A stretch of 8,904 bases of DNA from Deltaproteobacteria bacterium (GTDB lineage: Bacteria > Desulfobacterota > Desulfobacteria > Desulfobacterales > JAABPS01). A model generated the notes under the pieces. The model saw nothing but the letters and a program-made list of their open reading frames with translations. It was not told the DNA's origin and did no database searches. Position numbers and translations under genes: made by a program. Shown piece by piece: positions 6,115-8,904 of the stretch (position 1 is its first letter; each line of letters opens with the position of its first letter). The stretch spans positions 1-8,904 of the forward strand of contig JAFDFT010000063.1 of assembly GCA_019309685.1 (NCBI GenBank), in the 5' to 3' direction.

Positions 6115-6528
6115 TTATGAGCAGGGATACCCTCCACGACCGCTTGCCAGCAAGGTGCCATCCGGTCCATAAACAAAAATTTCTGCAGTTGAAATGGTCC
6201 GGCCAATTTTGAGTATTTTTGCTTTGGCTGATATGGGGCCGCTGGTAGCCAGCCGATGATAATCCACATGTACATAAGCGGTGCTGGTTGTTTTCACACC
6301 TTGCGATAAAACAGCGTATAGTCCTGTATGATCAATTAAAGAGGCCAGGATGCCTCCATGGATAACTTCCTTAGGATTGGTATTACTGATAATCTCCGGG
6401 CGCCATGGCATAATAATCTCAAGCCCATCATCAGTTATTTCGCCAATCCTGAGATCAAGCCACCTATGAAACGGGGCAAAGCGCAGGGATTCGGTTAATT
6501 CTTCTTTCGTTGGTAAATGTTTTTCCAT
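6115..6528 (-). CDS. PaaI-family hotdog-fold thioesterase
   Basis: 137 residues, typical for PaaI/YdiI-type acyl-CoA thioesterases. The hallmark HGG motif is at 57-59 (EVIHGGILASLIDHTGLYAV), with the likely catalytic acid D66. It is followed by the β-strand TSTAYVHVDYHR (81-92) and the end motif VYGPDGTLLASGRGGY. Members hydrolyse acyl-CoA or aryl-CoA thioesters in the cytoplasm; the acyl group cannot be deduced. The ATG at 6528 has only a weak purine-rich upstream stretch (AAGAAA). It is the first gene of a minus-strand pair with the DUF2400 gene 41 nt downstream. No clear link between the two products is known to me. Confidence 0.88.
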   Translation of the reverse strand: MEKHLPTKEELTESLRFAPFHRWLDLRIGEITDDGLEIIMPWRPEIISNTNPKEVIHGGILASLIDHTGLYAVLSQGVKTTSTAYVHVDYHRLATSGPISAKAKILKIGRTISTAEIFVYGPDGTLLASGRGGYPCS

Positions 6529-6602
6529 TGCATTTCTTGTTATTTTGTTAAATTAATAAATCATCATTTTATGCATATGGCAATACTATTTCCTTTTGAC
6601 CT

Positions 6603-6889
6603 ATTAGTTAGTGTCCGTCAAGAAATTAGATATTTTGTTCAAGTTCAAGGAAGGCGATCCGCCTCTGGCGGATTAACCACCCCGTACGATTTTTTGACCT
6701 ACGGGGCAGACATCCATACATTTAGTATTTCGAGGATTAATCCGCCAAAGTACGGTGGCGGATTAAAATTTGAGCCTGTCGAAGCGTAGCGAAGATCCCG
6801 CTCATCGGGAACGCAGCTTGCCCCGCCGTAGCCTAAGCGTAGGCGGGAAATCGGACAAAATAACAATTTGTGGATGGGCACTAGTTAAT
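6603..6889. repeat. 287-bp composite inverted-repeat element (MITE-like) with nested hairpins
   Basis: The left end (6603-6640, ATTAGTTAGTGTCC... to ATTTTGTTC) matches the inverted right end (6853-6889, read as ATTAACTAGTGCCC... to ATTTTGTCC) with about nine mismatches and one gap over 37 nt. Inside are at least five hairpins: ATCCGCC/GGCGGAT (6657-6673, 3-nt loop), CCCCGTA/TACGGGG (6680-6706), TTAATCCGCC/GGCGGATTAA (6737-6766), TCCCG/CGGGA (6796-6810) and CCCGCC/GGCGGG (6822-6847). A TTGAGCCTGTCGAAG stretch (about 6769) is a common bacterial intergenic repeat. This explains nearly all of the gene-free 6529-6884 interval; ORFs across it are hairpin-derived. The right end contains the stop codon of the nitrilase-family gene. 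Confidence 0.75.
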
Positions 6890-7697
6890 CAAGCTTGTAT
6901 ATCTCCGGCCTTCGATTTGGCAGAAAAAACTTCATCCGGTGTTCCCGCACACTTTTCAGCGTTTCGGCCTTCAGATCGATAATCAACAAACCCTCGTCAT
7001 TGCTTAAATAGGTGTTTAATATTTCACCTGATGGATCTATTGCAACCGCTATGCCGGGGAAATGAAGGCCCATTTCATTATGGCCTGTCTGGTTGCAGGC
7101 AATGATAAAAACACTATTGTCGTATGCTCTGGCAGTAAGATGGCGCAGCCAGGATTGGAGTTTTTCGTCCGGTGATTTACGCGGAGATGCGTGTGGCATA
7201 AATATAATGTCAGCTCCGTCTATTGCCATCCGGGTTGTAAGTTCAGGAAAATGCGCGTCATAGCAGAGCTGAATGCCAAACGTAACACCTCGAAAATTAA
7301 ATAGAGGAGCTGTATCGCCAGGGGAAAAGATATCGCGTTCCGCCGGAGCAATATGCACTTTACGATATACAGACACTTCATTACCGGGTTTTACTACCAG
7401 GTGGCTGGCGAAGATGTTTCCTTTCATATCTTTTTCGGCCATTCCTGCGAGTATCACCATATCCATATGATCGGCCATATGGCATAATTCTTTCGTGACA
7501 GGCCCCGACAAGGTTTCCGCTGCATTTATCATATGTTTACCGCTGTTATATCCGGTAATATTCATTTCCGGGAAACATATAATTGAAACTTCTTTTTTTC
7601 TGGCCGTTTCGATCCATTTGGCCATATTATCAAGGTTGTTTCGAATTTTTCCAACAGGCGAACTGGATATGACGGCAGCTGCGCGGATATCTTTCAT
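6885..7697 (-). CDS. Carbon-nitrogen hydrolase (nitrilase superfamily)
   Basis: 270 residues, typical for the superfamily. The catalytic triad is visible: Glu44 in CFPEMNITGY, Lys113 in YRKVHIAP, and nucleophile Cys145 in QLCYDAHFPE. Other conserved parts are the SPGD loop (125-128) and the closing GLLIIDL strand (about 236-242). These enzymes cleave amide or nitrile C-N bonds in the cytoplasm; the sequence does not say whether the substrate is an ω-amide, carbamoyl compound or other amide. The ATG at 7697 has no clear Shine-Dalgarno and is preceded by a short tandem TTTTAAG stretch. It lies 74 nt after ahbA in the same direction, so it may be the last gene of that operon. The final Asp codon and TAA fall within the right end of the 287-bp repeat element. 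Confidence 0.9.
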   Translation of the reverse strand: MKDIRAAAVISSSPVGKIRNNLDNMAKWIETARKKEVSIICFPEMNITGYNSGKHMINAAETLSGPVTKELCHMADHMDMVILAGMAEKDMKGNIFASHLVVKPGNEVSVYRKVHIAPAERDIFSPGDTAPLFNFRGVTFGIQLCYDAHFPELTTRMAIDGADIIFMPHASPRKSPDEKLQSWLRHLTARAYDNSVFIIACNQTGHNEMGLHFPGIAVAIDPSGEILNTYLSNDEGLLIIDLKAETLKSVREHRMKFFLPNRRPEIYKLD

Positions 7698-7771
7698 GGT
7701 TCAAGTTTTAAGTTTTAAGTGTTTCACCCTTTGCGAAGATCACATTGGCGGCTTTTGATCCCTTGAGCTGA

Positions 7772-8254
7772 TTACAGATCAAAGTGTGCTTTTACCTTGA
7801 AAACTTTTGTTGCAGGCAGATTGATAATATCGTTCACACCGGTTTTTTTAGAAATTTCTTTCAATTTCTTTTCAATTTCTTTTGTGGAGCGTGCAATAAA
7901 AGTAAACCAGATATTATAGGTATTATTTCTCTTGTAGTTATGGGTCACTCCCGGATAACGGTTTACCACTTTAGCAAAGGCATCAATCATATCTTCCGGG
8001 ACATTCGCTGCGCATAGGGTACTGGTGAATCCTAGTTTTTCCGGTACAAAGTTGCCTCCGATTCGGCGAATGATACCGTTTGTTTTTAGCCGGTTGATAC
8101 GTTCTAATACATTCCATTCAGTAAGATCGAGTGATTGTAAATTCGGATCATTTGCAATGACAGAAAAGGGCCGGGCTGTAATTGGAAAATCGGACTGAAG
8201 TCGATTCAGGATCGCCCGGTCAATATCATCCATTTTATTTGATTCTTGAACCAT
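7772..8254 (-). CDS. ahbA: Siroheme decarboxylase subunit AhbA (Lrp/AsnC-like)
   Basis: 160 residues. An Lrp-type winged helix-turn-helix region (about 8-65: DDIDRAILNRLQSDFPIT..., ERINRLKTNGIIRRIGGNF) is followed by an AsnC-like α/β domain (66-160) with GVTHNYKRNNTYNIWFTFIA (102-121). The THNY...YNIWFT pattern is that of AhbA-type siroheme decarboxylases rather than AhbB or NirD/L/G/H. H105 is the candidate active-site residue. By family, AhbA with AhbB removes two acetate carboxyls from siroheme to give 12,18-didecarboxysiroheme, the first step of the alternative heme pathway in sulfate reducers and archaea. No ahbB is present in this window, so the partner must be encoded elsewhere. GGAAA (8263-8267) lies 8 nt before the ATG, inside the end of yjbQ, and the genes are 3 nt apart, so translation is probably coupled. 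Confidence 0.88.
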   Translation of the reverse strand: MVQESNKMDDIDRAILNRLQSDFPITARPFSVIANDPNLQSLDLTEWNVLERINRLKTNGIIRRIGGNFVPEKLGFTSTLCAANVPEDMIDAFAKVVNRYPGVTHNYKRNNTYNIWFTFIARSTKEIEKKLKEISKKTGVNDIINLPATKVFKVKAHFDL

Positions 8255-8257
8255 TAA

Positions 8258-8662
8258 TTATGTTTCCAATTTTTCTTCTAAAAAATGTACATGAACTTTT
8301 CTAGTGCGCGGTCCGTCAAATTCGCAGAAGAAAATTCCCTGCCATGTGCCAAGCACAAGCTGTCCATTTTCAATGGCGATCATTTCGGAAGCGCCGACAA
8401 GAGTAGATTTTACATGAGCGGGTGAGTTTCCTTCCATATGCCGGTACTGAGCTTTCCAGGGAATGATTTGATTTAGGATCATCAGAATATCTGATTTCAC
8501 ATCAGGGTCTGCACTTTCATTGATCGTTATAGCTGCAGTTGTATGGGGCACAAAAATAAAGCAAAATCCCTTATCCACTTTGCTCTGCTGAGCAATTTGA
8601 TTGATTTTTGATGTAATATCAATGAGTTCTGTTTTAGTATTTGATTTTACAATAACATTCAT
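8258..8662 (-). CDS. yjbQ: YjbQ/UPF0047 family protein
   Basis: 134 residues from the chosen ATG at 8662. Family motifs are FVPHTTAAITINESADPDV (38-55; H40), YRHMEGNSPAHVKSTLVG (73-90; H75, H83) and GTWQGIFFCEFDGPRTRKV (105-123). The histidines probably form the metal or phosphate site. The family is a small trimeric protein for which E. coli YjbQ shows weak thiamine-phosphate synthase activity; its main role remains uncertain. A start at 8698 would begin inside the dsrC terminator hairpin and add 12 residues not expected for the family, so 8662 is preferred although the Shine-Dalgarno is weak. ahbA follows after 3 nt. Confidence 0.9.
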   Translation of the reverse strand: MNVIVKSNTKTELIDITSKINQIAQQSKVDKGFCFIFVPHTTAAITINESADPDVKSDILMILNQIIPWKAQYRHMEGNSPAHVKSTLVGASEMIAIENGQLVLGTWQGIFFCEFDGPRTRKVHVHFLEEKLET

Positions 8663-8679
8663 GCCTGAAATATTAAAAC

Positions 8680-8715
8680 AAAAAAAAGAGTCCTGCAATA
8701 CTGCAGAACTCTTTT
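8680..8715 (-). terminator. Intrinsic terminator of dsrC
   Basis: Read on the minus strand, AAAAGAGT (8715-8708) pairs with ACTCTTTT (8691-8684), TGCAG... pairs CTGCA across a 4-nt loop (8706-8702 with 8697-8693), one A-C mismatch interrupts the stem, and eight T residues run on to 8680. It lies 33 nt after the dsrC stop. Its T-tract ends only about 18 nt before the yjbQ start. Confidence 0.85.
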
Positions 8716-8748
8716 AAAGATAGTTCGAAATAAACAAGGTATTTTAAA

Positions 8749-8904
8749 CTATACACATCCGGTTGGTTTTGGCAGGCCGGCCATTTTACAGGCTCCCTTG
8801 CCCGGTCCTGACGGAAACAGTTCATAAATGTGCTTTAGTTTAAAACCTGTTACTTTTGATAGGACGCGTACCATGGGGGCAATACCGTTTTTCTCATAGT
8901 ATTC
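8749..8904 (-). CDS. dsrC: DsrC, C-terminal part (5' end outside the window)
   Basis: The last 51 residues are visible on the minus strand. They include YYEKNGIAPMVRVLSK, the segment HIYELFPSGPGKGACKMAGLPKPTGCV, and a stop. This is the flexible C-terminal arm of DsrC with both conserved cysteines, one in GACKMAG and one as the penultimate residue, 11 positions apart. The two-cysteine form is the one that works in sulfate/sulfite respiration, where DsrC takes sulfur from DsrAB as a trisulfide and passes it to the DsrMKJOP membrane complex. TusE-type relatives lack the first cysteine. The gene is followed by its own strong terminator, in keeping with high, separate expression. Confidence 0.95.
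   Translation of the reverse strand, partial: EYYEKNGIAPMVRVLSKVTGFKLKHIYELFPSGPGKGACKMAGLPKPTGCV

Noticed and set aside
6517..6982. Several ORFs of 60-90 codons on both strands
   Set aside because: They run across the nested hairpins of the 287-bp repeat and show no protein-like conservation or start signals.
7698..7771. Possible remnant coding sequence between ahbA and the hydrolase (a frame ending ANVIFAKGETLKT)
   Set aside because: It is too short, no start is seen, and I recognise no family; chance is sufficient.
8663..8698. 12-codon N-terminal extension of YjbQ starting at 8698
   Set aside because: The start would lie inside the dsrC terminator stem and the residues come from its T-tract; the family begins near the ATG at 8662.

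Overview
The window most resembles the chromosome of a sulfate-reducing member of the Desulfobacterota, probably Desulfobacterales-like. Three things point there: the C-terminus of DsrC on the minus strand at the right edge, an AhbA-type siroheme decarboxylase two genes downstream of it, and a selenocysteine-containing glycine/betaine-reductase-like protein. The DNA is moderately AT-rich, and the gaps between genes are filled with short palindromic repeats. The taxonomic call is inference from gene content.

Layout. 1-1836 (+): the end of a MacB/LolC-type ABC permease and its ATPase, separated by a 142-bp inverted-repeat element. 1838-1978: first copy of a 141-bp palindromic repeat. 2156-2947 (+): a selenoprotein B-like gene interrupted by an in-frame UGA, with a SECIS-like hairpin directly after it. 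2960-5148 (+): a membrane-anchored rhodanese, a MauE/DoxX-like protein with a TTG start inside the rhodanese gene, and a polytopic membrane protein I do not recognise. 5145-5285: second copy of the palindromic repeat, which supplies the stop codons of both convergent genes. 5282-6528 (-): a DUF2400/TIGR02757 protein and, upstream of it, a PaaI-type hotdog thioesterase. 6603-6889: a 287-bp repeat made of nested hairpins with imperfect terminal inverted repeats. 6885-8662 (-): nitrilase-family amidohydrolase, ahbA and a YjbQ/UPF0047 protein, followed towards the right edge by the dsrC terminator and the dsrC 3' end.

How the genes may work together. dsrC, yjbQ and ahbA are read in the same direction. 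The dsrC terminator sits so close to yjbQ that yjbQ and ahbA may depend on read-through or on a promoter inside dsrC. AhbA belongs to the siroheme-to-heme route, and siroheme is also the cofactor of the DsrAB sulfite reductase that DsrC serves. The selenoprotein, rhodanese and MauE-like genes form a compact run with thiol/selenol chemistry at each step (UxxC, CSGREC, CGC), which suggests a sulfur or thiol redox module at the membrane. That functional link is inference only.

The most notable points are the UGA/selenocysteine gene that ordinary gene calling would split in two, the 141-bp palindrome whose ends vary together between its two copies, and the tendency of intergenic repeats here to lie on stop codons.
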